Shown here: positions 20,372 to 33,300 of the stretch, in pieces
Numbering within the stretch: the stretch's first letter is position 1
How the letters are laid out: every line of letters begins with the position of its first letter
Assembly (NCBI GenBank): GCA_900155495.1
Contig: FTLJ01000490.1
Location: 1 to 41,846, forward strand
Source of the DNA: Porogramme epimiltina
Lineage: Eukaryota; Basidiomycota; Agaricomycetes; Polyporales; Polyporaceae
Reading direction: 5' to 3'
DNA: 41,846 nucleotides
The notes under the pieces: generated by a model
The model's input: the letters and a program-made list of their open reading frames with translations, nothing else
Database searches by the model: none
What the model was told of the DNA's origin: nothing
Translations under genes and position numbers: made by a program

Positions 20372-23300
20372 ATGCCCATCGCGCCTTCCTCGCAGCTCCG
20401 GACCACGGATACCCATGCCCTCTCCAGCAGTGTGCCGACTTCCCTTTCCTCAAGTTCGCTCTCATCCTCCCTTTCCTCTTCGAGGGCGTCATCAGATCTC
20501 CTCCCCGCAGCCCCGCTGTCCAATTCAAGTCACTCAGATATCATAACCTCCGATCGTTCCGTGTCCTCGCATTCCTCGTCCACCAAGCACCGGTTCCTCC
20601 CGCTCGCCCTCTCGTCCCAGTACTCGCCCACCACCTCTCGCCCTGCCCCTGCAGTCGCCATGGGCCAGAGCTTGGCTCGCCCAGCGGGCCCCGCCACCCC
20701 ACCACCACTCTCGCCAGCCACGAGTTCATCATCAGGCGCGGGGAGCCGACTGAAGCGCGCCTGGGCCGGTCGCAGGAAGAAGTCGGAGGACATTACGGCT
20801 ATCCTCTCGGGGGCGGATGGGCTGGCGGGAAGGAGGGGGCGGGAGGCGTCGCCGCCGTCTATGGTGTCGGAGATTGGTGGGGACCTGAGGTTGGACAGAC
20901 AAACGTCGCGTGGCTTGGGCGGACCGAAACTCCTGAACCTCCAAAACGTTTTCAGTGGTCGGAAGGCGAGTCAACAGCAACAACATCCGAAGCAGGCGGC
21001 TGTGATCGGGCCTTGGGCTATGTCGCCGCCGCCGCCGACCCCACCTCCCAAACCGGGAGTCGGGGAGCAGAGGATGCTGTCTACCTCACCTCCATACACG
21101 CCGGCGAAGGACACGCAGGTTCCTGCCGCAGCGCCTATCTCAAGACCATCACCACCCCCACATCACGTCCAGCATTCTCGGTATCCCTCGGAGACGGGCG
21201 ATGCAGGTGCGTCTATGGCTTCCGAGAAGGGTGGCTCGCAGGAAAGGGAGAAGTCGAAGGAGGATTGGAGGAAGAGCGATTCCACCATGGCAAGCCACAC
21301 AACTGTTCGCCCTGGTGCTCTATCGGGCAACAGGTCACCGCGACCAGTCTCGCTCGCCGAATCGTCGCACTCCGGCAACACGATCGTTCCCCCGGTCAAC
21401 AAGAGGCTGAGCGCTCTCATCACGGAAGCGGAGTTCACCATGTTTGAAGAGACAGATGGTGCGGTGTCAGAACACGAGTCCATTCCCCGCCCCCCTACAT
21501 CAGGTCGCCCGTCTCCGACCAACTCTTTGAAGGCGAGGAACCGACGCTCGGCATCGCTCAGCATCGTCTCCGTCCGCCGATCCGTCGACCCCCCTCCCCC
21601 CCACTTCAACGCCCAATCCCCCGGCCGCAATTTCAGCGACAACCCGCTTGTGGCAACCCGCGATACTCCCACTTTGACACGCGCCGCCGCCGCAGGTTTC
21701 ATCGCGCCCGTCAACACTGGTGGGCTGAGTCAATCGACCAGCAGCAACATTCGTGGGCGACTCGCCGCTTGGACGGCAGTGTCAACCCTGCCTCCACCGG
21801 CGCCAGTCGAGCGACCACTCCCTTCGCCTCCACCACCACAACCTCGTCGACAACCCGGCCAACCCACTCCCCCTCCCGTCAACCCTACCTTCCGTCAAAC
21901 CGCCGTGAGCATGACTGGCAGCCTTGCGCCGGCCGCCGGCATCGCGATGGGCTTCGGTAAACGCGCCGTGGAGAAGGTCGGTCGTGCCTGGGGTGGCCTC
22001 ACCTCCAGCGCGTCCAACCACTCAGGCTACTCCTCGTCGTCGTCGGTCGGCATGTCCGACAGTGCATCCGGGTACGCATCTTCACATAATTCCGGGCCGA
22101 ACGGGCGGAAGAACAGGCGAAAGGCCCCGCAAGCGTTTTCGAACACGTCGAGCATATCGTCGCTGGCGTCGTCTTCCTCCGAGGACCACTTTGCACCCGC
22201 GGGGCCGATCCTCGGCAGGCGGCTTCGGGGCACAAGGCACTCTGGGCTGGTATTCAGGCGGGATCTTCGCTCGTGCGTTCGGGATACCTCGATCGCTGAA
22301 GTGCAGATGAGGCTCGCGGCGGGCCAGGAGGCGGGCTCGTTCGGATTCAGGGAGCTGGAAGAGCGCCTACTTCCCGCGCTCGTCCTGCGGTGCGCACAGC
22401 ACATACTACGTTGGGGCGTCCAAGAGGAGGGTCTATTCCGGTGAGTGGTCAGCTTCTTGCTGCGGCAGTGGTCCGGATATTAATTTGTTCGGCGACGTGC
22501 TCAGGATTAGCGGGCGGTCTTCCCACGTCGCAAAGCTCCGCGCTGAATTCGATGCTGGTGAGTCTCTCGATCGTCTCGTGGCGACATGCCTCTCACATCT
22601 ATTCAGGTGCCGACTACATCTTGGCGGAGTGCGACCCCGGTGACTTGGACCCTCATGCCGTCTCCTCTATTCTCAAGACGTTCCTCCGTGAACGTAAGTC
22701 CGTCTTGTGCGTCATGGTCGCTTCGCCGTTAACCTTTGTGTTCAGTACCGGAGCCCGTCTTGACATCTGCCTTGCTGCCGTACTTCGAACAAGCCTTGGC
22801 CGATGATCAGATGAGGCGGAGTGAAGATGTGACCAAGCAACCCCCGAAGCCGCTTGCAGACGCCCGGAATGGCTCCAACCTTCCCCTGAGGAAGCCACCT
22901 TCCCTGTCGACGCTTGCTATGCCCACATTTGCCGGCGCGCGAGCGATCTCCGAGTCCCAGATATCTGCTTTCTCGTGGCTGATCTCTAAGCTCCCCAGGG
23001 AGAACCGCGATTTGGTTTACACTGTTATCGAGCTCATCAAGGCGACCGCCGCTCACAGCAAGGACACCAAGATGCCCCTCGGAAATCTCTTACTCGTGTT
23101 CTGCCCCAGTCTGAACATGAGTCCGACCCTTCTCCGCGCCCTGTGCGAAGCCGGCGATATCTGGAATGGACCCCCCGCTCAACAACCACGGCCCACTCAA
23201 GATCCAGTGCGGACGAGTGTAGTGGCCGTGGACCCTCCGGCCCCCGGTGACGCCGTTACAACTGTCCGCCTCGTCCCCAAGACGATCGACATGCGCCTTC

Positions 23301-24307
23301 CGGTAATCGAGCAGGATGACACGCCCGACACGCCCCGCGACAGTCCCGACGATTCGGCATCGTTTGTTTCCGCACTCGAGCCTCCTTCTCATGTCTCAAC
23401 CCGAACACCCAGTCCTCTGATCTACGGCAGTACCATTCCTCCGCTATCCTCTTCCGACTCCCTCGATTCCTCCTCCCTGTCTGAGGAGCTCGCCTCTCCC
23501 GAACCTCCCTTCTGCAAGGGGTCCGGAGATGCAAAGTTCCTCGGCTCCGCACACTCTCTTTCCATCCCCGAAGTCGCGGCGCTGTCCTTGCCGTCCGTCG
23601 CACCCCGACCGACGGACATCACAGTGCCCTTCCCATCCACCGGTGGTGGAAGCGTTCCTCATTCACCGGTCACTCATGCCCCGCTCTCCCACCGCAAATC
23701 CTACACGCTCCTCTCGTTCCCTCATCTCCGCTCAGAGTCCAGCCCAGAAGCTCTCGATGATGCGAAGCGCCCTAAACGTCCGTCGTTGCATCTCCTGTTC
23801 ACAAAGAAGTCGACGTCTTCACTACCATCGGGTACGGGGGCGGGCAACATGACATCGCCGTCTACTGCCGTAAGCTTACGCGCGGACACGGGAAGCTCCC
23901 CCCCTCGGCTAGACACCGATATATCCTCTTCCCCCATCCATCTTGGGTTCGACCCTGGTGCCAGCCACCTGAGACCTCAGGTCACGATGTCGAGCCGCTC
24001 CCCTTCGCCCGCCGCACCATTCAAGCTTGAGGTCCCTAGCCTCGCTGCACGGTCAGACTCTGGAGGCTCTTCGATATTCTCGACCCCGCAATCGACGCCC
24101 ATCGCGGACTACTACCGCGGTCGGACGACCTCGCTGTTCCTTCCCGACACGTCGGGTGACCTGGAAGTGCCCGCTGGGCGCGGGCGGTCGGCGTCGCAGG
24201 TGTCAGAAACGCCGTCCATCGACATCCCGGTGACGGACACGCAAGAGGAAGATTGGACGCAGAGCGTTCTGCTTGCCGCGCAGGCCGGCCAGAGCTCGCA
24301 GTCTTGA
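20372..24307 (+). CDS. Large RhoGAP-domain protein
   Basis: Four exons: 20372-22440, 22505-22557, 22607-22693, 22746-24307, giving 1256 aa. RhoGAPs switch off Rho/Rac/Cdc42 GTPases by supplying an arginine finger. Seen: residues 1 to about 660 are disordered and Ser/Pro-rich, with a basic patch (KRAWAGRRKK). A RhoGAP domain at about 665-870 starts LPALVLRCAQHIL. It has GLFRISGRSSHVAKLR with the arginine finger R690 split by intron 1, then LKTFLRELPEPVL, a short insert, NRDLVYTVIELI and PLGNLLLVFCPSLNM. The 380-residue C-terminal tail is again Ser/Pro-rich. No other domain (LIM, BAR, PH) was recognised, so it cannot be matched to a named yeast GAP. ATG 20372 is the first in frame and has A at -3. 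CDC24, an exchange factor for Cdc42, lies 12 kb downstream. Confidence 0.88.
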
Positions 24308-25117
24308 AGAACACCGCGCCGTCGCGCTGTGTATTGTATATGTTCCTTGTGGCTGGTTCTGCACACGCTGGTGCAGCCGCGCGCGGCCACATGTGGCGCG
24401 CTTGCATTCGCGGCTTCGTCTTCGGCGGGGCAAGGGACCCGCCTCTTTTGAAACATGGGCCCATAGTGGACAGTCATTCGTTTTTTTTGCTTGCCTTCGC
24501 CGGTCTCGGTCAATCGTGTCGTCTTGTTGTCTTCCCCCGCATTCCCCTGCCCCCGCTCCTACATACCGTTCTCGCTCTCGTCTGCATCGCGCATTCACGT
24601 ATGCCTCGTAGCCACCATATCGTCCGTCGCCTGTCATCCACGTTTGCATTGTCTAGCGTAACGTCTGTGTCGTCGTGCCCGGCGGTCCCAGCATTTTATG
24701 ACATTAACTAATATTACACGTATCGCAATTCATGGACTCCGTCGTCGCGTGTGCGCGTTATCAATGGATGAGCGCGAATGTGACCTTGAAGATCCCCCCA
24801 TGACGGCCACACGGGACGGCGGCTTTCTGGGATGCCCGCTGTCGAGCACGTACCCGCTGTATGGCAAGATAGCTTGTATGAGCAGCCCGAGCCTGGGCCG
24901 GCGATCCCATGGCCAGTGTGTGGCCGCAAGAGGCGTACATCAGGCCTTATCTGGACGATATGTAGACGGACAACGCGTTGGTGACGTCACGAGATCTGAG
25001 AGGGCGCGTCGCGTTGGTCGCGCTCGACAGACGATTAAATGAGGTCGAAGCTCGTCATGGCTCCACAGCTCCCTGCTCTTCCCCTCTGTTCCCCGTCTCC
25101 TCTTCGCTCTGCCCGAC
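24308..25117. other. Intergenic between the RhoGAP and GH63 genes
   Basis: 810 bp. The left part is the RhoGAP 3' flank, with an AT-rich stretch near 24695-24720 suitable for 3'-end formation. The right part is the GH63 promoter with a CRE-type palindrome at 24982-24989. No gene is supported on either strand. Confidence 0.5.
24982..24989. promoter_or_regulatory. CRE palindrome TGACGTCA
   Basis: A perfect 8-bp ATF/CREB site, 129 bp before the GH63 start codon. In other fungi such sites bind Atf1-type stress bZIP factors. Function here is inferred from motif and position only. Confidence 0.5.
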
Positions 25118-28100
25118 ATGGCTCAGCAGAGCATGCATCTCAAAAAGCTTCACGCGAAGATCTTCGGCGGCCAGGACAACGGCGCCGACGTCAAGGACGA
25201 CGACAAGGCAAAGGCCAACGCCGACTCTCCTTCGCTCACGATCAACATCCCCAACCCCGACGCCTCCCAGCCCGGCCCTGCGCCGCCGAAGCTCGCGAAG
25301 ACCGATGGCGCGCCACGTGCCAATCAGGACACCCGCACCTTCCGCCAGAGGCTCGTCGACAGCTTGGGCCCCGACTACCACGGCGCGGAGCGCTTCCGCC
25401 TCGACCAGGACGGCCGCAAGGAGCGACACTGGAAGCGTTGGGGGCCCTACCTGAGCGACAGGCAGTGGGTGCGTCGCGTTTTTCTTTCCTTTGCCCTCGG
25501 CGCCGCCACCTAACGAGCGTTCGACGGCGCATACACACAGGCCACCGTCCGTGAGGACTACTCGTCTAACGGCGATGCATGGAGCCACTTCCCCCACGAT
25601 CACGCCCGGTCGCGTGTCTATCGTTGGGGCGAGGACGGCCTCGGTGGTATCTCCGACAACCACCAACGTCTGTGCTTCTCGCTGTCGCTCTGGAACGGAA
25701 GGGACCATATCCTCAAGGAGCGGCTCTTCGGAGTGACTGGACACCAGGGAAACCATGGCGAGGACGTCAAGGAGCTCTACTACTACCTCGACTCCACCCC
25801 GACCCACTCGTACATGAAGTACCTGTACAAGTATCCGCAGAAGGCGTACCCGTACGAGGAGCTCGTTCGCGTGAACCAGAACCGCGACCGTAACACTACC
25901 GAGTATGAGATTCTGGACACGGACGCGTTCGCTGAGGACCGGTACTGGGATGTCTTCATGGAGGTGCGCACAGCTCTTTGCTTTACACGCAAACGTGTGC
26001 TGACGTTCTTCGCAGTACGCCAAGGACGAACAAGACCCCGACAGCATCTTCGTCCGCATTACTTCGTACAACAGAGGTCCCGAACCTGCCACTTTGCACG
26101 TCATCCCTCAGTTCTGGTTCCCCAACACTTGGTCCTGGTCGCAGAACCCCCCTCCGAAGCCCTCTATGTCTCAAGCGGGCGAAGGAGTCATCAAGGCCGT
26201 CCACCCGACTCTCGGGAAGGTCAACATGTACTGTCTGCCCTCACCCCCTCCCGTTGACAACAAGGGCGAGCTCGTCGAGAACGATGAAGGCCCGGATGTG
26301 ATCGACGCAGACCTGCTCTTCACTGAGAACAACACGAACTTTGCCCGTCTTTACGGAGGTGAGAACGAGACACCGTACGTCAAGGACGCCTTCCACGACC
26401 ACATTATACCCTCCCATCGCCCCCCTCCTACCCATAACGGCCAACCCGGTTTCTTCAAGACTAGGGCCCGCTCCAACTACGCCAGTCATTCCTCTCATGA
26501 TGATACCAGCTCTGAGGAGGAGCATGCCTCTCGGACCCCTTACCCTGCAGCCCCGTCGTTCGTCAACCCTGCTAAGCGGGGGACCAAGGCAGCGGCGCAC
26601 TACATATTCCGGGACGTTCCTCCCAACGGCGGCTGTGCCGTCGTGCGTCTCAAGCTCACGCCTCGCACTCCCGTTCAGGACCCCAGCATCGAAGACGAGG
26701 TCATCTTCGACGAGCGGGTGGAGGAACGGCGCGAGGAGGCGAACGAGTTCTACGCGGGACTCGTGATGGGGCCCATCAGCGACGACCTCAAGCAGATCAT
26801 GCGGCAGGCCATCGGTGGTATGCTGTGGACCAAGCAGTACTACCAGTTCATCCAGACGGACTGGCTGAAAGGCGATTCCGCTCAGCCGCCCCCGCCAGCG
26901 AACCGTAAATTTATCAGGAACAAGGTACGCTCTCTCGACAATTAGTGGAGTGTTTGTGTACTCAATGTTGCTTTCCCCTTCTAGGACTGGAAGCACCTGT
27001 ACATTGCCGATGTCCTTTCCATGCCCGACAAGTACGTGCACATGTTGAGTATTTGATTTATGCATCTCTGACGATGTGTAGGTGGGAGTACCCCTTCTTC
27101 GCGGCATGGGACACAGCGTTCCACTGCATTCCTCTCGCCATCGTGGATCCGGCTTTCGCGAAGAAGCAGCTCGACCTCCTGACTCGTGAATGGTACATGA
27201 AGCCGGACGGGCAGATCCCAGCTTACGAATGGAACTTCGGCGACGTGAACCCTCCCGTGCATGCCTGGTGGGTGGTAATGACCGCGCCTCTAGCTCGTGG
27301 CTAATATGCCTTCGTCAGGTCAACGTTCCGCGTGTTCAAGATCGAGCGCAAGCTGTACGGCCGTGAAGACCACCAGTTCTTGGAGCGTGTCTTCCAGAAG
27401 CTCCTTTTGAACTTCACATGGTATGATGTTAGCCCCATAAGTTTTACTGTGTTTAACACGTTCCGCAGGTGGGTGAACCGGAAGGACCAAGAAGGAAACA
27501 ACGTTTTCGAGGGTGGTTTCCTTGGTTTGGACAACATCGGGGTCTTCAACCGCTCAGAGCCTCTCCCTACTGGCGGGAAGCTTCGTCAAGCTGACGGTAC
27601 TTCGTGGATGGCATTCTACTCCCTCAACATGTATGTTTTATTTTCATCCACAGCAACAGCATTTCTTAAGGTTTCATCTGTTGTCAGGCTGAGCATCGCG
27701 TTGGAGCTTGCAAAGATCAATCCGACATATGAGGATATCGCATCCAAGTTCTTCGAGGTACGCTAATTTTGGCCACATCTGCAGCACACTCTAATCTTGT
27801 CGCAGCACTTCATTTTCATCTCCGACGCGATGACATATCGCAACCAAGATGACAATGAGTTTAGCTTGTGGAGCGAGCAAGACGGCATGTACTACGACGC
27901 CATCCAGTTCGACAACGGCTACACGATGCCGTTGCCCGTTCGCAGTCTCGTTGGTTTGATCCCGCTGTATGCTACGCTGGTGCTTGAGCCCGCCACCATC
28001 AACCGTTTCCCTGGGTTCAAGAAGCGCATGCAATGGTTCATTGATAACAGGCGAGGGATGTCGGACCGCAACACGGCAAGCATGAAAAGTACGTGCGGCA

Positions 28101-29225
28101 TTCTATTCTCGGGGTGAACCAACTAATAGGATGTTTCCACCAGCCAAGGGACGCGGAGAACGCCGGCTGTTGGCATTGGCTAGCAAGGACCGCCTGACTA
28201 AGATCTTGGAGAAAATGCTCGACGAGGACGAGTTCTTCAGCGAGCACGGCATTCGCTCGTATGTGGAGTCATTATGATGAATGCCTGCGCACGACTCTCA
28301 TCTTGATTACTAGCCTGTCAAAGAAACACAAAGACCACCCTTGGGGCATGGACGTCAACGGCGAACGGTATGAAGTCAACTACTGGCCCGGAGACTCGAA
28401 GTCTGGCATGTTCGGAGGAAACTCCAACTGGCGTGGCCCCATCTGTGGGTTTCCACCTGTTCCATGCATCTCCCCGCGCTTATGTTGCTGTACAGGGTTG
28501 GCCGTCAACTTCCTCCTCATCGAGAGTCTGCAACGGTTCCACCAGTTCTACGGCGATGAGCTCCAGGTATGCTTGGCCGCATCGATAGTTTCTGGTCAGC
28601 GCTGATCGCATCCCCATAGGTGGAGTGCCCGACCGGAAGCGGGGATTACATGAATCTTGTACAGGTCGCTGAGGAGATCCAGCACCGCATCATTCATATC
28701 TTCGGCCGCGACATGGAGGGCAAGCGCGCGACCAACGGCGGCAATCCGAAACTCGACCACGACCCCCACTTCCGGGATTATGTGTGGTTCTACGAGGTGC
28801 GCCTTGGCTGGCTCCGCGCGCCCGTTCCGATGATTGATACTTGAGCAGTATTTCCACGCTGACGACGGACGCGGGTTGGGAGCCTCACATCAGACTGGCT
28901 GGTATGATCCATTCATCACGCGTACCACTTTCCTGCGCTCATCGTTTGCATAGGTCTGGTATTGTGGCATATCACATCCTGCAGAGCGGCGCGACTTGCA
29001 GGCTTGCTAGGACTCCGAAGAGTAAGCGACTCGACTTTCTTCGCCTTCCTGAACAGGCATCGCTGATACACGTCCTACCCAGCCCCCCGCAGTATCGCTC
29101 GGCACTACTTCGACGAGACCATCGACGCGCAGTCGGAGTGCGGCGACGAGACTCGCTCCCAGTTCAGCGCGCACAGCGTTGCTGACATGAATACCCTCGG
29201 CGACATCTCCCCGGACGCTTTGTAG
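25118..29225 (+). CDS. GH63/MGH1-type glycoside hydrolase, probably cytosolic
   Basis: Sixteen exons: 25118-25468, 25541-25963, 26016-26924, 26985-27031, 27082-27267, 27319-27420, 27469-27630, 27688-27757, 27806-28088, 28144-28258, 28314-28444, 28496-28566, 28620-28796, 28849-28901, 28954-29021, 29083-29225, giving 1096 aa. Seen: an N-terminal beta-type domain ([40 protein letters not shown]) and a C-terminal (alpha/alpha)6-barrel. The barrel has [19 protein letters not shown] (candidate acid D587), [38 protein letters not shown] and [14 protein letters not shown]. This fits the GH63 C-terminal/MGH1-like group. No signal peptide or membrane anchor is seen, so it is unlikely to be ER glucosidase I; the substrate is unknown. 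All sixteen exons keep phase, and every intron is GT-AG and 48-72 nt. Confidence 0.85.
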
Positions 29226-29953
29226 AACGCGATTGTTTAGCATTTAGGACTGTTGTACACTCGGAACCCGCGCTGTCGTATCCATGCCCCCAAGCCCCCA
29301 TCGTATAGATCATGTAGAATCTGTCATGCTGTTAGATACACCCGTACGCTCCGTGCGATTTCCGCGGAGGTGGATCATTTACCGTTCCTATCGCTGTTGT
29401 TGTTGTTTTCACCGCATGTACCATTACAAGGCCCGTCTGGCCTGTGGTTTCTGACGCTCAATACACGCATGGCTCTGCCATCTTCTGAGCATTTTGCCTT
29501 CGCGAACTGACTATCAAGAAGACCCTACGCACATTCCTCGTCCCGTCAGATCCTAGGTAATGATATGTGTCGACCTCAGTTCCTGGTCGCCCCTACTAGA
29601 TGCCTCCACAGGCACATAATCATTACGCCTCTGGCCCTAAGCAAGTGTGTGGGTTGATGACCACTACATTTTCGCGAGGCACTCGGATAGCGTGGGTGCC
29701 ACTTACTAAACAAGCCCGTCAGCAACAGTGATCTCAAGGCCACTACTGCTCACCACCGAACGCCACAGCCGGGTACCAGTATTGAGGCCGTTCGCCCCGG
29801 AACCCGCATGGAACAACATGGAACGCGTGCGCCTCCGGAGCCCACGCCCAGCTTCGGTCGAGGCGGGGTCGGCGCGCGCCCGCCGTGGCGCGCGGTCGGG
29901 GACCACGACGACGACGACGCGCTTGGCTTGGCGCGAAGGCTCCCCCCCGGGCT

Positions 29954-29993
29954 GGTGCGAAGGTGCGAAGGTGCTGAGGTGCTAAGGTGAGAG
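29954..29993 (+). repeat. 8-bp tandem repeat, five degenerate units
   Basis: GGTGCGAA, GGTGCGAA, GGTGCTGA, GGTGCTAA, GGTGAGAG in register. Non-coding context at the start of the GC-rich block. Confidence 0.75.
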
Positions 29994-30163
29994 CTGCTTT
30001 ACCGGCGCGGCGGGCCACGGCGACGGTGGTACCCATGGGCCGACGGCGACCCCGGGGCGGCCGAGGAGCCCGCGCGGCCCGCCGCGGTGGGCACGCACAC
30101 ACACACGCATCTGGGGGCGCTGCGCCGGGGAGGTGGGGCGTGGGGGCCGTCGAGGCGTTGGCC

Positions 30164-30195
30164 TTTGGGAGCTTGGGAGTTTGGGAGCTTGCGAA
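30164..30195 (+). repeat. 16-bp direct repeat, two units
   Basis: TTTGGGAGCTTGGGAG followed directly by TTTGGGAGCTTGCGAA. The units differ at two positions. Confidence 0.75.
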
Positions 30196-30283
30196 GGGGG
30201 GCGCGAAGACGCGAGATCGTGGCGCGGGCCCGGGTGCGGAGACGGCGCGCGGTGTGCCGTGTCGCGCGGAGATGGCTGGCTAG

Positions 30284-30304
30284 GGTGGTGGTGGTGGTGG
30301 TGGG
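30284..30304 (+). repeat. (GGT)n microsatellite
   Basis: About seven GGT units in a row inside the GC-rich gene-free block. Confidence 0.8.
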
Positions 30305-33300
30305 GGCCGCGCGGGCCACATCTGGGGGACGCATCTACGGTGACGCGTGCCGATGTGGTGGGGAAGTAGGGTGAGTGGCGCTGGGTTAGTTGCCCCGTGA
30401 AAGGGTTTTTGACCTCTGCGGGGCGTATGCCGCGGTGAGGGTGTGATGGGCCCTAGGGGAGAGTTTAGTGAAGGCGTTGAGCGGAGATGCGCATACGTAC
30501 ATATGTGGGCGGATGTCTCGGAGAACCGCATAACGCGTGGTTAGCGTACCGCGCACAGTTGTCTGTAGGCGCATAGAGGCAACGAAGCTCGACCGAGGCG
30601 AGCCTAGGTTCGCAAGTTAGCACCACCACCACCCGGCGAGGCGTCTGGTAGCCTCCTGGTGGTCGGTGGCTGACGGTGGTCGAACGAAGAATGAATTACG
30701 TGACGGCATTCCTGTCTTGGAGTCTCACGATCACTTCGATGATGGCAACACCACTCAGCGACACGTGTCGCGCCTGTGGCGGATTTATCTCCGACGCCCA
30801 TTGTCGCGTCCTCCCGGCTCCGGCGCTCCCAGTCCCAGTCCTCACCTGCCGCGGTCACGCTCGCGTCCTTGACTGGCCAGGTCTCCAGCGAGAACCGCTT
30901 CTCCAGACTCCAGCGTCGGGCGGCGCGCACTAGTACGGTTACGGCCCTGCGGGCGGGTTTCCGCGCGTCGAATTTGTATCGGACAATCGCGCCGGCCCTC
31001 GCATGCGCAGCGAGAAGCGCGAGCGAAGAAGTTCTCGCAGGTGGAGAACAGAACAGAAATGCCGACATGCTCCATTATTCCCTGCCCGCGGTCGTCGGTG
31101 GGTCATGTAAGCTCGGTCCTCCCTTCCTGAAGACGTGGGTGCGCTGATCTTGCTTCGGTCTCGACGGTAACGGGGCGTGCGGTACGTCATTCGCCTTGCG
31201 GTACAGTTAGATGCACGCTTCGCTCCGCGTTCACAGTGGTTCGCTGGCCAGGGTAAAATTTGGAGTCGCAAAGAACAAACTTCGAGGGTACGCCAAAGGG
31301 CGAGTCGCTCGCCAAGCGAAGGGCTTCGCACTGACCGTGCGGCGGTTCCCGTTGGTGGCGTAGACCTAGTGATACATTCCAATGCCATAAGCACCTACAG
31401 GGCTTGCAGCGTCGAATGTGGTAAACCAAGTACAAGTCCGGCTTGCTCTTAGTTTAGGTGAGCGATTAAAATACCACTCTATCACGCAGCACGCTCGCCC
31501 AACGCACTACCGGACACCGCAGTTCCCCATTTGTACTCCGGATTTCCCGGATTTGACCCGTCCGTGTGGCCCTGGACGGTGCCGGGTCCGAGCCTTTGCC
31601 TGCCAAACGCTCTCGCCGGCACCGGCCATGAGGCGATGTGTTGCGCGTCCACTACTGGTGTTATTTTCGCTCACGAAGATTGCTCGGCCATATGGTGCAC
31701 GGATTGCATCGTGGGTGGCGTGTAAACAGGATCGTCGAGGGCTTGTCTCGCACAGCCTGCAGGCAAGAAAAACCGTTGCGTCATCCTCCGCTCGGATGGC
31801 CACTGCTCGCGCACGATCGTAGTCGGAACGATGCGTCCGGAGGACGCCTCCGCCGTCATGGCTGTCTTGCTCGGGTTGTTGCGCCATCGGGGCCGTGAAA
31901 GATTTGGGCCATTGTTCATACAAGTCTGGTTTCGGAAGGCCCCGTGTGTCCGATCGCGTCCGAGTGTAGAACAACGACGTGCCACCGGCGAGCGCCTCGG
32001 CGTCGGTAGAGCGTGATACGCTCTTGTCGTGGTGGCCCCCTCTTCGTGCGCGGCGGCGCCGTGCAGATCTAACCTTCCCCACTTCCGCTCCGGCACATGT
32101 TTTCGAAACGGGCTCTCGCCGTGCAGGCAGGGCGGAAGACGATCCATCACGTTTAACCCTGCATCATGTTCAACCATCTTTCTGCACGTCTCGCTTTGGC
32201 AGTCCGACCTCAGTTGGACGCTGTCCCATCACCGTCGCACGCACATATCGGGCCCTCTCCCATGTGCCGCCCCCTCAGCGTGGGGGCAGCCCCTTTCCCC
32301 GCACTGTTCCCCAGCCGTCTCTGAGCGTCGGAGGCAGTGCGTCACGGTGCCTAAGCCGTCCTCGGACGTGCCATTCAGTCGAGGACGGCAGGCAGCGCCG
32401 GGGCCACATTGCAATCCAAGTTACGGTTTGCCCACTAACTCCGGGGCAGATGTCGCCGAGCTGCTGCCGCTCGCCGCTGCGTTGCTCCTGAGTCCTGGGA
32501 CGCAGCAAGATTGCAGGGGCACGCAGGGCGGGTGATCTGCAGGAGCATGTGCTCCCCTCCCCCCGAGCCGTTCCTGGGCCCCCTTGGCGGGGACTTTGGC
32601 GGGCCTGAGGAGAGAGGGGCTGGCGAAGTCTGTCGAATACTTATCGAAGTGCGCGCGCGTGCTGGTCCTGCTTAGGGGGGGCCGCTAGTCACTTCCCGCG
32701 AGGGTGGGCGTTCTGCGAGAAGCGTGCAAGTGCCCCGCGTACGGTGGTCTGCTGCACTAGTGGCGGTGTATCGCGTGCGCGTGCTGCTGGCTTAGGGGCG
32801 ATGGATCGCGCGGCGAGCGGGGGCGCAGCCAGCTGTGGCCGCGCGCCCTACTAAGGAGAATTGAGGGTTTTAAGGTTCGCTTGGGCGGCGAGTGGGTCTT
32901 CCGAGTCGCGATGCTGGCTATATTGTGTTTAGGTGATTCGAGGACGGCTAGATGCGGCGCAGTGGGGGCAATTTGTTGGTTGAGCTTAGGAGACCTCAAT
33001 ACCAATGTCGCCCGGGGCAACGCGACGTCCAGACGGGCCCAGACGGGCGCCTAGTTGCCCTCGTCGGCGTGCCGTCCCGTCCCAAGTGTCCTGCGGGTCG
33101 CGGCTAGAAGCGGCCCCTGGCAGTCTCTAGGCTAGGAGAGCGATGGGGAGTTGAATGCGGGGCTCTTCTGGTGGGCAGGCGTACGCGTTTCCCGAATACC
33201 AGGAACGTCGAAGGTGGCGCCCTGCCCTTGAGCTGGCTTCCACGGGGGATTTTCCAGAGACCGCACTAGTGGGCTTCGGCCGCGCTTGTTTCTGACGTTC

